In this document: positions 42,998 through 54,739 of the stretch, one piece after another
Layout of the letters: every line of letters starts with the position of its first letter
Numbering within the stretch: position 1 is the first letter of the stretch
NCBI GenBank assembly: GCA_031841125.1
Contig: CM063108.1
Coordinates: 24,417,399 to 24,481,398, forward strand
Direction: 5' to 3'
Origin: Acanthococcus lagerstroemiae
Taxonomy: Eukaryota; Arthropoda; Insecta; Hemiptera; Eriococcidae
Length of the DNA: 64,000 nt
Position numbers and translations under genes: made by a program
Notes under the pieces: model-generated
Databases searched by the model: none
Seen by the model: only the letters and a program-made list of their open reading frames with translations
What the model was told of the DNA's origin: nothing

Positions 42998-45370
42998 TTT
43001 CCCCCCCCCCCCTTCTTTCTTTTTAATCCCACATTTCCCCGCGTACTTGCCGGGCCCCGAAGCCGAAGAGGGGACCTTTGCCTGGTTAGGCCCACGAGGA
43101 GGGGGCGCTGCTTTTCGGGAGGTGGGGTTGTGTCTTTTACATTTAGTAGTTTTACAATCTTATGTTATTGTTATTCTATACATGTGTTTTCCAGTTTTCT
43201 TCAGAGTTAGTTCTTCTTCTTGGAGTTTCTTCTTTGGGTTGTGGGAGGGAGACTATAGCGCCTGTTGGCTTCTCAACAGTCCCCCTCTTCTTCCACTCCT
43301 TTTACCAGTTGTTGTGGGCAGGTCTTTGTCTTTCTGCTGCATTAATATCTAGGGTCTACTTCTTCCCATCTTGGTCTTCTCTTCTCTCTCCTGATCCTCT
43401 ATTACTATCCTCCGCCATTGGCATCATAGGAACCCGCACCCTACACCCTTCTGGGGTCAGGCAACGAGGGGATGCTTCCGCAATTTCGTTTGCAATTTTT
43501 GTCTGTTTTTTAACCATGATCTTATATGGTTTCCCCCATGGCTTGTCACGGTCGACAAACTTGCGCCATGCTTCCTTCTAACTTTTTTAATTATGGTATG
43601 GAAGTCGGTTCTCAGCACTTTAACCATTTGTTCGTATGCGTCTTTGACGGTCCCCTCCTGCGACCTGCGGTGTTTTCGTCGCATCTTCTTTATTTTGTTT
43701 TTCATTACCTCAAGGTCCTTGTTCCACCACCAGGTGGTCTTTCCCTCTTCATATTCCTTTGTACATGTGCAGACTATCCTCGTGAGATGGGTGGTAACTT
43801 TCCGGGCGAATTCTTTGCAGCTTTCCCGATCTACTATCTTGGCTTGGTCGCAACTTGTTCCTTCTATCATTTGGTCAACCACTTCTTGGTCCAGTCTCTT
43901 ACGTGTCTTTGGGGCTGTATCCTGGGTCACCTTTAGGACTTCACATTGGACAAACTTGTGGTCGGATAGGGTTTCATCTTCTAGTACCTGATACCTCTAC
44001 ACCTCAATGTTCTTGACTAGTACTAGGTTATTAACTGTGGCCCGTCCCTGGTGTATTAGGGTAGGTGCTCCGGTGGATACGAGGTCCAGGTATTGCTGAT
44101 CAATAAAATCCTCCAGCTCTTGGTCTTGTGTGCGATGCGGGGCGTCGGTGAGGCTAGCAATGCGGCAGTTGAAATCCCCAAGTAGGATTGCCTCAGGAAG
44201 GGAGTCCAGTATCTGGGTTATCTCGTTTAGTTCTACCGTTATTGGGAGGGTGGGGGATAGGTAGGTGCCAATTAGCGCCCATTGGTTAATTTCAATACCT
44301 ATTACATTATTGCTGTTGGTTGCTATCTCCCTCACTTTGATCCCAGGTTTTAAGAGGATGGCCACGTTTGGCCTTGCAAACCTGACCCATCCTGGTGTTG
44401 CTGTTACTGCCTCGGCTCTTAGATGCAGTTCTATGACCACAATCTGTTTCTACTGGCATTTTCAAGTGCCAGGTCTATTGCCTGGCGAGACCTGTTGACG
44501 TTGATTAGCAGGACTTTATTGGTGTCCATCGGGGTTCCTGCTGTGCTGTGGTTGGATCTTCTCATCAACCACATTTCTTGCAGACTATTTTTTCATGAAT
44601 GTTTCCTTTGTTCTACAGAGGTTTGAGTCGGATCTGTGGTCCGTTATTCTCATACAGTAGGTGAGTAGGCCTGCTTTTTTCCCACACAATGGTTCTTAGC
44701 GTGTCCATACAGGGAGCAGTTGCCGCATCTCATGAGCTGGGGTTCCGGTCAATTCGGCACCTTTTGTATCCAATCTGCAGTGAGGCCCTTGTCGGTTTCT
44801 ACCACTGCAAACTTGCCCTTCCTATTGAGTCCGTCATTATATGGCACCAATGTGACTTTAAGCGGGTTCTTCCCTGTCAGGTCCTGAATATCCTCTCCTA
44901 GCTCCTCATCTGGATAGCTGTCTGGGATATCGTGGATGCGGAAAACAAAGTTCCGTCCTGTTGGCCGCTCTTTTACCCGTAGCTGCACTGTTGGGAGGGC
45001 GCTCTTAAATTCGTTTATTTTTGTCCGATCTACAGTGAACAGTGCAGCTCCACTTTTGAATTCCACCACGTTTTTGACGCCGATCCTACGCGGGCGGCTG
45101 GGGATTCCTTGGATCCCACTTTTTCCGCTTGGGCAGTTGGTTTTCTCGTTTCTCCCAAGGGCAGGCCCACCTTTCCCGCGAGGATCCGTTGTGTTGTTCT
45201 TACATCCCCTGTAAATTGTAGCGTAAGGGACCTACGTACCTAGTCTCGTTGGGCCGGAGTTCCGTCTCCCCTGGTTCGCATCCCCGGCATTCCTAGACAC
45301 TGGGGAGCCAGATGGTGGGATGTTAAAACTCCTCTTGTAGCCTCTCCAGACAGGTGACAGTGATCGGCTC
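42998..45370 (-). pseudogene. R1-clade copy B2 with internal deletion
   Basis: In minus orientation: ORF1 piece (45069-44749, FVFRIHDIPDSYPDEELGED) and a zinc knuckle CGNCSLYGHAKNHC (about 44725-44690); endonuclease (44440-43997, with GTYLSPTLPI and LLGDFNCRIASL); linker with WWWNKDLEVMKNKIKKMRRK (43730-43650) and KFVDRDKPWGKPYKI in a shifted frame. It then jumps directly into the same 3' UTR as copy B1 (TACACCCTTCTGGGGTCAGG, 43440). The whole reverse transcriptase is missing. Confidence 0.7.
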
Positions 45371-46750
45371 TTTTCGTGCTCTTCTCGTTTCGTAGTTCCT
45401 CTTGATGATGACCTGTATTAGCAAATGGTCACTCAGGGAGTCCTAGTCGAGTAACACTTTCACTTGCGGAGTGACTTCCCTGCTACAGATGTATTCGTTT
45501 GCCCCAGTGATGTCTCCTCGTCTCCACGTTATTTCCAGGGGATTACGCAGGCTTAGGCCACAGGTGGCGAGGAAATCTTCAAAGACCACTCCCCGCTCAT
45601 TGGTGTTGTAGCCCTGTCGCAGTACCATCCGACAATTGAAGTCTCCTAGCACTACCACAGGGTCCTCGATGGTGTTTACCAGTTCCGTTACATTGTCCAC
45701 TGTTTCTATATTTTCATTTGGCGAGCAGTATACAGCAACCATTGTTGTCCCTGTAATTCTTACGGCTACCACATCTAAAAAGACGTTGGGTCGGGGCGTA
45801 TGGTGAACATCCACCCGGACAAGGATGGCTGCCCTTCTGCTGGTGGTTGAATTCCAGCCTGGGGAGCTGATTTTCGCTCTGGTCAACAGTGGTTCCGTCA
45901 GCACTATTGCGTCATAGTTCCCTGCCAGGGCAACCTGTTGTACGTGGTCCATTGCTGCCCTGGCATGGTTGGTGTTTGCATACAGTGTTTTTATAGTGCT
46001 GGCCATTATTCATCGACTTCTATCTCCTCAACAGTGGCTACTGGGGCTGTGGCCGCAGTCGCTGTTGTTTGCAGGTCCTCCAATCCGCTGCTTTTTCCTT
46101 TTGGCAGTGTTGGTCGCAGTTTTGCCTTCAAGATCTGCAGTGAAGTGCAGATCCTGGCTCCAGTATTATGGTTGGTACTCCTGAGGTGGTACCTCGGGAG
46201 TCCAGCCTTCTTCGCCCTTCTATTGAATTTGCTGCAGTCCACACATATTCCCTGCGTTGTTGGTACTTCTGTGTCCTGTCTGCAATGCTTCTCTTTATGT
46301 CCAAGCTGGTGGCAGCGCCTACACCTCATTATTGGTGGGCTGATGTCCAGGCGCCCGGTGGTCTATCCCATTCGCAATCTTTTCTTTCCAATGCTGGCAA
46401 TTTCTTGGTACAGCTGCGGCGAGGCGTCAATTACCGCCAATTTGCCATCATTGCCGTTGTTGTATGGCACCAGACTTACATTCAGGATTTCGGATTTGTA
46501 TTCTTTGCTCATATCTCACCTGTATACTTCTGGAACTGGCCCCTTTTATACGTATGGTTGTTTTCCTCTTTACCGCTTCCCTCAGCCTATCTGCCTGTTC
46601 CTTGCTTTCGCAAGTTACTAGGACTGCTCTTGATGGGAAGGGGAGTGTTCGTTTTATGCCCAGTTCTCTTGCCGGCATTGATTGTAGTTCTTTCAGAGGG
46701 GGTGAGGTACTGCTTTCTGCAGGGACCACCGTTCTTATTGTTTTTCCTTA
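45371..46750 (-). pseudogene. R1-clade copy C: ORF1 end and endonuclease
   Basis: ORF1 (46729-46006) ends with a zinc knuckle CRRCHQLGHKEKHC and a second CVDCSKFNRRAK element, in two frames. ORF2 starts at 46006: MASTIKTLYANTNHARAAMD, with TEPLLTRAKI, VYCSPNENIE, VLGDFNCRMVL (catalytic) and GDITGANEYICS. The ORF1 stop and ORF2 start share a base in TAATG, an arrangement known for SART-type elements. The copy is cut off before the reverse transcriptase. Confidence 0.75.
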
Positions 46751-48700
46751 TTTTCTTTTTTGCGGGGCTTGTTTTGAAATCGCCCGCGACCACCGTTGGC
46801 CCGTTGTGCGCGACCAGGAGCTCTGTAGCCACCGTCAGCTTCGGGTCAATGTCTTTGCTCGGGGAGCAGTACACTCTGAGTATTGCTGTGCCTGCTATCT
46901 GGACGAGGACTAGGTCTTGCCTAGTGGTGTCGACAGGGTGGTGTCAGTTCGCGGCAGACTAAAACAGCTGTCCGCCCGCTGCTGTACACTGCCTACCCGT
47001 CGGCCGTGAGTCAACTGGATGAGGGAATATACGGCTCTGTGATTACCATGACATTGGAACCCCATATCCCCGCCTTATGGAGTATAAGGTCTGTTGCGCG
47101 TTTGTCGTGGTTCACATTGCTGTATAGAACCCAGATTTTAGCCGTCGCCATTGGTCACCGCCGCTCCCTCCTCCACCTCCATCCTGGCGAGGTTGTCAGC
47201 CGCCTGACGATGGTGGTCGAGTTCTTCCAGGATGAGTGGAATACTGCGTTTGGGCGCGGCGGGAGCTGTTGACGTGCCTTTTTCATTCTGTGCAGGGGGC
47301 CGCTGTTTGTCCAGAACAGACCCTGTTGGCTCCTCTATCAGCATGTTTTCTAACATCTTCTGTCTCATTGCCAACAGGGTCGGACAGTCTCGATCCCCTG
47401 TGCGGTGGTGAGAGGGCCGCGCTCGATGTCGAGGCAGCCTGGCCTTCCAGATGGCGTCATTGTGTCTGCTGCAGTCCAAGCATTGCCCTTCAGGGGGCGA
47501 TGCCGCTGGTAGCCCAGGGCAGTGCTTCTCTTTGTGCCCCAGGAGACTTCAGCGCAAGCATCGTACTATGGAGAGGCTGGCATCAATGCGACCTACTGCC
47601 CAGCTAATGTGCATGCTCCTTCTTTGTGCCATCTGCTGGTACTAAACTTACTGGCTGTGCCGCCGGTGGTGGCTTCGGTGGCTGTGGCGCTGGTGGTGCT
47701 TTTTTCCCAGCTGGTTGCGCCGTGGGAGGGGTCGGGATGAGCCTCTCAACTCCATCAGCAGCGGCCTAATTATCAGCCGCTGTAGAGAGGCTTTGTCCCT
47801 CCCCGTGGTGGCGGTCCGCAGCTTTTTGACATCCTCTCGAGTCCTTTTAATCTCTACCTCTAGCTGAGCCATCTTCTGGCGCGTCTCCGCCGCCTCCTTC
47901 TCAGCTGTAGCCCTTCTCTTACGTTCTTCCTCCAGCTGTTGCCCAAGCTGGTGAAGAGATGCTTCACCTTCTTCTTTCTGCCTGGCAAGCAGCTGTTGGA
48001 GGACAGCGTTTTCGGCTATCAGTTTCTGTATGGGATCTACCCCAGTAGAGCTCTGAGTCTGATTCCCCTTTGTCCTTTTCCTGGGGCGGTTTGTCTGTTC
48101 TGGAGTAGCAGGGGGTGGTTTGCAGGATCCGGGGTAGTGGGCAGTGCGGGCACCTCCTTTGTTGTTGTTCTTATAGCCTCTTCTTCATATGTGGCAGCCA
48201 CTACCATCTGCCCATCAAGGACAGCCGCAGCAAGGCTAGAGCGCCTAGACAGCCTTGTGACAGTCTCAGGCCCGCCCACAAGCCGTGATAAGGGGGCACT
48301 GTGGTAAGGCTTTGCTATGTTAGACAACTTGCTAGAGTTCTGGCTCTGCTGCAGCAGCGCCTTTGCCATCTCTGCCTGCTTTAATTTTTTGGTTCTTTCA
48401 GCGCCTTCCTTGGAACAGCGGCTGTGGAAATCCCGGTCACTTTCCCCTGGCAGACACTTAATCTCTCCAAAGAGTTTGGTCCTCTCTTTGGAGGTCAGCT
48501 TTTTGGCCGGGGGTGCGGGGAGCGTCCATTTCGTTTTTGTTGTTGTCACTGGCGTGGATGCTGCCATCGGTGTCTTCTGCGTGTCTCTGTTTCTGTTTCC
48601 GTTCAGGGGTTTGTTACTATCCAGGGGCTGTATGGCCTCTTTGATTCCTGGGCTTTCTCTCCTGGACGCCACCTCCGGTTCCGGCAACGCCGTCAGGTCT
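46751..48700 (-). pseudogene. R1-clade copy D: ORF1 and endonuclease start
   Basis: ORF1 runs from about 48687: a Ser/Thr/Lys-rich region with SKERTKLFGEIKCLPGESD, coiled-coil EVEIKRTREDVKKLR (47872-47820), and a zinc knuckle near 47560-47520 in which the second Cys codon has become TGA (CLR-stop-SLLGHKEKHC). It continues as CLDCSRHNDAIWKARLPRH to the stop near 47138. An endonuclease start at 47153 (MATAKIWVLYSNVNHDKRA) follows; later pieces include VYCSPSKDIDP and VVAGDF near 46860-46780. Interrupted by copy C. Confidence 0.7.
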
Positions 48701-49285
48701 GAGAGATGCTGCCTGTATTGTCTGGTGTTGTTTTCTAAATCACGTCTTCTTCTTCGTTGTTGCCTCCCACCAGGAGGTCTTCGGTGTCAGTGCTATTCTC
48801 TGGTGATAGGGAAGTCGTCCTTGATGGGTGCAGGTAAGTGACCCATTATTGTTAATCTGTAGGCCCTCGCCCTCGACTAAGTGCCGGAAGTCTACGTCGC
48901 GTTGCCGCATCTGCAGCCTGGTGAATGCCGGTCACCTGCAGTTAAAGTCACCTCCAATTATAACTTTTTGGAAGCTTGTTAGCAGGTTCCTGAGTTGGTC
49001 TAGTTCCGGGTCGACTGACTGGTTTGGGGAAAGGTAGACGCTAATTAGGGTCACGTCCCCAATTGTAATTGCCACCATATTTTCAGATTCTACGGGGACA
49101 GGTGCGGCACAGATTTCTCTGCCTGTAAGAATGGCCGAGTAGTTCCCACAGAACCTTTTCCACCTGGATGTAGGCGATAACCTGCCACTCAAGCAGTGAG
49201 GCTCACTGAGCAGGATAATATTAGCGCCTGTCTTAGCTGCTGTTGCCAGTGCTAGGTCTTGAGCCACCCGTGAGTGGTTCACAAC
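48701..49285 (-). pseudogene. R1-clade copy E: endonuclease fragment
   Basis: The frame 49309-48932 contains VNHSRVAQDLALATAAKTGA, LLSEPH, ISVYLSPNQSVDPELDQL and IIGGDFNCR, very like copy A at 39349-38858, so it is the same family. The similarity starts abruptly at about 49285, as expected for a 5'-truncated insertion, and it fades below about 48850. Confidence 0.65.
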
Positions 49286-50754
49286 AAAGAGAAAAATATA
49301 AATAATCATAGAAATTGACCAGTAACGCAGAAAACATATTATTAGTTTTAATCCTTGTACAATGCACGAAAACAGTCAATCGACATCGTATCAATACCAA
49401 TTTCAGAGTTCAAGCATTGAAAGATTTCTTCAGTGTTAACTACACCTAATTCTTAAGTTATTTCCTGCTAAAGATAAAATACTAGCTATTGATCCACATG
49501 CTTCCTCTTTCTGGATTCCTTTTCCTATTCATTTTCATTTTCATTGCCAACCAGCGTCTATCTTTACATTCTTCCCAAATCCAGCTCCATTTCTCAAAGT
49601 GAAAATTATACACTGCGACCACCTGAGATTTTTGTCTGGTTTCCGATGATTGTATGGGTAATAAATTCCAAACAATGATTCCTTGTTTTCAATCCGTTGT
49701 CTCGCTTTCACCACAGAGTAAAGTGGGAGATTGGCGTTTTTTATTACTTCCTAGAAAGTTTCAAAACAGAAAATCAAAGGCTAGATCAGTTTGGTATGCG
49801 TTGAATTCTGTATGCTTGATCATAGTCAAGAATACAATTTGCTCTTCACACCAATATGAGAATCGTATTTAAGTGTAATGATAGAAAAGTGATTGTCAGA
49901 AATCAGTTCAACAAGAAAACAAATATAATCGATCATAAATACTCATACAGGAAAGACGAAAATGAAATTGAACGTACGTTATGGGCTACGCATCGTTATA
50001 ATGACGTCAATCGATGATAGTTACGAGAAACGAACATACCTACGACTATTCATCAAGATTAGCTATAGAAATAATATTGTGTTGAAAGACAGGCGGGCAT
50101 ATGATCAGGCGGACATACATGTCCGCGAGTAAACATCTCGTATAACCGATCATAAATTGATAAGTGCAGTTCCTTCCGACGTATTCACTACAATGACGTT
50201 GATCAAACGAGTAACTCGTAATTAAAATCATGAAAATCTCTAATTCCACTACTCTATGACGAACCAGAAATTGACTTCTGCTACGTCATAGCTACGTCAT
50301 AGAATGTCGTATGCACGAGTTAAAACGATGCACTAACACAACACTCACATTTATGACGAACCAGAAGTAGACTTCTACTACGTCATAGATCGTCCTGGGA
50401 GTTATTTGAAATCGGATTAACACGAAAGAATAAAATAATATTGAAAACAATTCTCAATTTCATGATATTAGCCTAGTACATCAATTCGTCTTCGTAGCTC
50501 AAATAACTCAAAATAAACCTCGTATCGAACGAAAAATAACGCGGTGAAAAATCTTCGTTACTCCTTGAATTTCGAAAAATACGATCAGCGTTGTAGAAAT
50601 CCACGATATCGTCTCAAAACCTACTCGTTTTCATAAATTACTCAAGAAAGTTTCGTATGTGATAAAAGTATTGATTTTTCCTCGAGGACTCGCTTCTTCT
50701 ATGATAAAATTTAATATTTACATATTGATAAACAAAAAATTAGATCTTACTAAC
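49286..50754. repeat. Non-coding, with a duplicated 37-bp near-palindrome
   Basis: Presumably intron of the minus-strand gene at 50755. 50255-50291 and 50352-50388 are two copies of a unit starting TATGACGAACCAGAA and ending CTACGTCATAG, so TGACG and CGTCA face each other. Otherwise nothing recognised. Confidence 0.45.
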
Positions 50755-50814
50755 CAATTGCTTTTCTGCGACAACAGCTCGTTCTAGAGCCGCTTCATAC
50801 TTTTCAATCGGAAC
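50755..50814 (-). CDS. Exon (third found) of a minus-strand host gene
   Basis: On the minus strand an acceptor CTTGATTTCAG precedes 50814 and a GTTAGTAAG donor follows 50755. The 60-nt exon is exactly 20 codons, VPIEKYEAALERAVVAEKQL, phase 0 at both ends. The peptide is helical and charged, coiled-coil-like. It joins in frame to the exon 52510-52421. The next exon is not found; it may lie beyond the R1 nest, which would then be intronic. Confidence 0.65.
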
Positions 50815-52420
50815 CTGAAATCAAGAAAAAAAATCATCAAAATTTTAAAAGAATCATCGCAATCGTCAGGACCAGGGTGCCGTCGAAAAGCTGAATCCGA
50901 TTTACAAGATAAATGATAGACTACTGCGAATAAAAAGTTCTAATTTGTTACTTCAGGCAAAGAATGAGATGGATGCGTGAGGTAAATACGTGCTCATATT
51001 TACATCGTGCAAATTTAAATTCAAGGAGAAATGGAAAGTGGTAACCTTATCATGAGATAGGAATAGTTATTTTCGTTACAAGTGGGTAAAGTGAGCAATT
51101 TTACCTGCGAGTGCAAAGTTAACAAAACGAGCCGCAGGCGAGTTTCGTTAATTGCACGAGTAGTGTTGGCTCACTTTTCCACGAGTGACGAACGTAGCTT
51201 TATCCAACATAATAATGAGGAGTGTAGTTGCGAATTGCGAGTCAATACACGAATTGACATACGTGCACATTCGCATCGAAATAGTAGCTAGACGATAATT
51301 TTTGTGTTTCAATTTCTGTAATTTGCAACATATATCAATTATAGTCGGTATTCTTATATTTTATTTAAATTTGAATTGTAACATTAGAACGTATTCTTGT
51401 TATAAGGAAATTCACATATAGTGAAATTCATGCTAGGAGCTCCACTTCCCAAGGGACTACATTCGTGAGCAAAATGTTTTGAAGAGAAGCGTGCGATAAA
51501 TTCACAGTCAGAGATTCCAAAATTCTCGAGAAACGTAATCTTCGGGAAGGTGTTGTGTTCGACAAAGGCTTTGCTACTGCTTTATCATTACATTGAAAAT
51601 GTGACTAGCTTTCATAAGCTGCATGGCTAAAACGAATGGGTTACCGATATTCTTGACCGACGAAGTTAAATATAACGTCCATATCGATAGAAACATTCAT
51701 TTTGCGTGACAAGTATATAAATTACCTATTAAAATTCAAAAATCTACTCAAAATCAAAAGATTACATCCAGTCTTATCAGATCACGTTTGTTCAGCGATT
51801 GTAGCACTCCTACAGGGCATGTAATTCACGAATGCGACTTTTCGTGTTTTCGTCACGTGTTGTAGGCAAGCCGTGAGGAAAAATTTTTTTCCTCACTCTC
51901 CATTTCAGTCAAATAAAAAAGCCAGTTTACTCATTCGATGCTGTTTGGAAAAATAGTCTTTATCAATTACATGTTGGATAAAGTTATTTTTTTACTCCAA
52001 AGCACTACAAACAAATTCCAATCAACACAAGCATTAATGATAGTCACAGCACAATTTTGCGAGCCTTAATAATAATCATCAGACCAAAAATTATCTTCAC
52101 TCACATTATAATCCAAATTTGTTGCGTGCAATAATAATAAATAAACGTGCGTATACATATCGTGAAAATTTAGATTCGTGAGATTGAAAAAGGTTTTTTT
52201 CTCCAAAACACTACAAACCAATTCTAATTAACTTAGGTTTTCATTATAATTAAAGCGTTCTACAAGCCTTTATAATAATCATCAGACAAAAAATCGCCTT
52301 CACTCACATAATAATCAAGATTCAATGGAGTTCAACTCGTCATACGATCGTGACATCTAGTGGAGTAATAGAAAAGTAAAAAATATAAAGAACCTCAGAA
52401 ATAAAAAAGTTTATACTTAC
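50815..52420. other. Intron with a ~130-bp direct duplication
   Basis: 51985-52120 and 52193-52320 share ACTACAAACMAATTCYAAT and TAATAATCATCAGAC...CACTCACATWATAATC in the same order, about 208 bp apart. Bases 51082-51291 have an open frame without signature. Confidence 0.45.
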
Positions 52421-52510
52421 AAATCCTCTCTGTTTTACCATAAAATTCGGTAACCACCACGTTCTCGATATGACGGTATTGTTTTCGGTATTTTTTCCAG
52501 CACTGGTTTC
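52421..52510 (-). CDS. Exon (second found) of the minus-strand host gene
   Basis: Acceptor TTTGTTTTAG before 52510 and a GTAAGTAT donor after 52421 frame 30 codons in phase 0: ETSAGKNTENNTVISRTWWL then PNFMVKQRGF. It connects without frame change to the exons on both sides. The Trp-Trp-Leu-Pro run after a polar stretch would suit a region just after a targeting sequence. Family not recognised. Confidence 0.65.
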
Positions 52511-52598
52511 CTAAAACAAAGTTACTACAGATTAGAATATATTCATTGAATTCTGAGGAATTATTTCCCGAGAAAATAACAAATATCAGGAAACTTAC

Positions 52599-52709
52599 CG
52601 TCGATAGATATCGTACTTGTCTATGTCCAAATTTGGCGTCGCGTCTGCTGCTCGACATGTGGAATTTCCGATTGGTTATTAGACAGGCTGGCCATAATAA
52701 CGTACGTAT
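52599..52709 (-). CDS. Exon (first found) of the minus-strand host gene
   Basis: Acceptor GAATTTTCAG before 52709 and GTAAGTTTCC after 52599 frame 37 codons in phase 0, containing PACLITNRKFHMSSSRRDAK and ending RQVRYLST. The Arg-rich, acid-poor sequence ending RYLST resembles a mitochondrial targeting peptide, so the product may be imported into mitochondria (inference). Translation could start at the internal Met (18th codon) or in an upstream exon. Three consecutive phase-0 exons with consensus splice sites make this a real gene. Confidence 0.65.
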
Positions 52710-54739
52710 CTGAAAATTCAAAGAATGTAACTGAATTTCACAGGTAACGAAAGGATCAACGAATACTAAGCAAAGGTCACTGAGGATTCATTCGAGATTT
52801 GATCGAATGATAGCTACGGACACCGTTTGTATAGAATCACAGGTCTGCGAATTTGTGATTCTTCAATGCGCCTGTATACCCGCAAAATCTGAAGGGGAAA
52901 ACTGTGTGGCTGCGAGAATATGAGGTACATACAAACATAGTTTCATTGACCAATCCTGGTGAAAGACGTTTAGCGTGTAACACCAAGAGTATCGAATTTC
53001 TCGACTGTTTTTGAATTTCGGGAAAATAGTGCGTAATTTTTGATGCTTGACATGTGCTTGAACCGATTGCTCTTGACTGGCAGCGCTTCAGTGTATTCCA
53101 GTAGTACTTCTTCGAAATTTTTGGGCAAAATATTTTTTCAGTCTCGGGTATTCGATGGTTTTCAAAAACGGCTGCTTTCATAGTAGGACGACTGATTTTT
53201 CTGTATTCCTTATGACAGAATCTAAGAGCAAAAATCCGAGAAGTTTCGCTGTCATATGTCCAAAATCTCATTTTGTAAATTTTTCTCTTTCGCGTACCGA
53301 CTACCGAGCCATTCGACATATCCACGTGAAAACATGACTTACTTAATGACTTAATTTATACATAATTCATTCAGGTCATGGTGGAGAGTGGTGAGGGCAT
53401 TAACCGTGCGCGAACATTTGCGAAATAGTTAAACAATATTCAAAAGTGTTGAGATACACGGTGCGACAAAAGAGCGAAATACCGTCGCACAAATCTCCCG
53501 GCCACCGCACAGAGCCGAACATAATTCGCGAAAATCGAAAGTTCGACTAACCGGAAATCTGGTTACCATCATCCGCCGCGCACCAGCTGAAAACGGTGCG
53601 AAAAATCTGTTTATCTTAATGAAGTTGTAAACTGGGAAAGATAGAATTATGTAAAAGCTGGTTTCTCTTCCGGCCCCGGGGTTAGTCGGGTAAGAATCGT
53701 AACGAGTCCGCGGAACCGGAAAAAATACGCGCCGAAAAAAATCCGCGAGAGAGGGCGGAAGAACGAGAGAAAAAGCAGGACGAACGATGAGAAAAACGGA
53801 AACCGTGACGGCGCAAATACGAACTTTTATTTCTGGGCGAAAATAAAATTATAAGCGCGCCCAGATTCCGAAGGTATGATGAGCATAATAAAAAGGGAAA
53901 AGTACACACAATTTTGCCGCCCCTGCCCCCCACCGAAAAAAGCGAACGATAAATTGCAGTTATTACCGCGAACTACGTTTTGTCAGCTTTATGTTTGGAA
54001 AATAATTGCCGCCAACGTAAACAAAAATGAAACAAAGGCGCCAGAATGAAATTATAATTTCGACTTCACTATTTTATATCGTTATGAATTAGTTGAACTC
54101 AACGTTTATTTATTCCGTTCTCGTTTTAATTTTAAGAATCCGCCGCTTCGCAGCGAAGTTATTGTAATTTCCGCGCGAGACCCGGAAATTATCGAAAACG
54201 TTCCTTCGCTTTTTTCTCGCTCTTTCTTTCTCTTTGTTCCGCAGACTGCGAGAACCTTCCTCGGATTCAGAGACGAAGCATTTTACGCGAAATCGAAGTT
54301 GAAACCGCGTTTTATTGAAAAGCTCGTTTGCAACAGTGGTCCAAGTTCAAAATTACAAATCTGGAGGTGTACGCATCTTCCGGTATTTCAAGATATGACT
54401 CAACAGTTACAGACCTCCGAAGTTGGACTTTTCCATCTGTATGGCTTACTAATGTCAAACTGAGTTCTTCCCTCTCTCACTGCCAGACAAGATATCATAC
54501 ATTTTCTCCAAGGGGACTCCATGAAGCCAAATCCATTGAGAATATTTCCTTGGCGCACTATCTCCTCTCCTTGAGAAACGCAGCTTCAACTGACTGCAAG
54601 GATGCTGACGTAGACCTATCATACATTACCCCAAAACTCGACCAAGAGTCACGATAAACTTCATTCTATAACAAATGTAAGCAGAATAAATTCTATTTTA
54701 GTCTACCCATCACGTTCATCCGACAATTCAGCAAACTCA
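52710..54739. other. Non-coding, CpG-rich in part; nothing recognised
   Basis: The stretch 53.5-54.3 kb is richer in CGCGA words than its surroundings and could hold a promoter of the minus-strand gene, but I see no specific element. The frames at 52837-53325 (minus) and 54328-54657 (plus) have no domain. Confidence 0.35.

Noticed and set aside
43526..48841. Several plus-strand frames of 100-264 codons
   Set aside because: They are antisense shadows of the minus-strand R1 ORFs, which carry the recognisable motifs.
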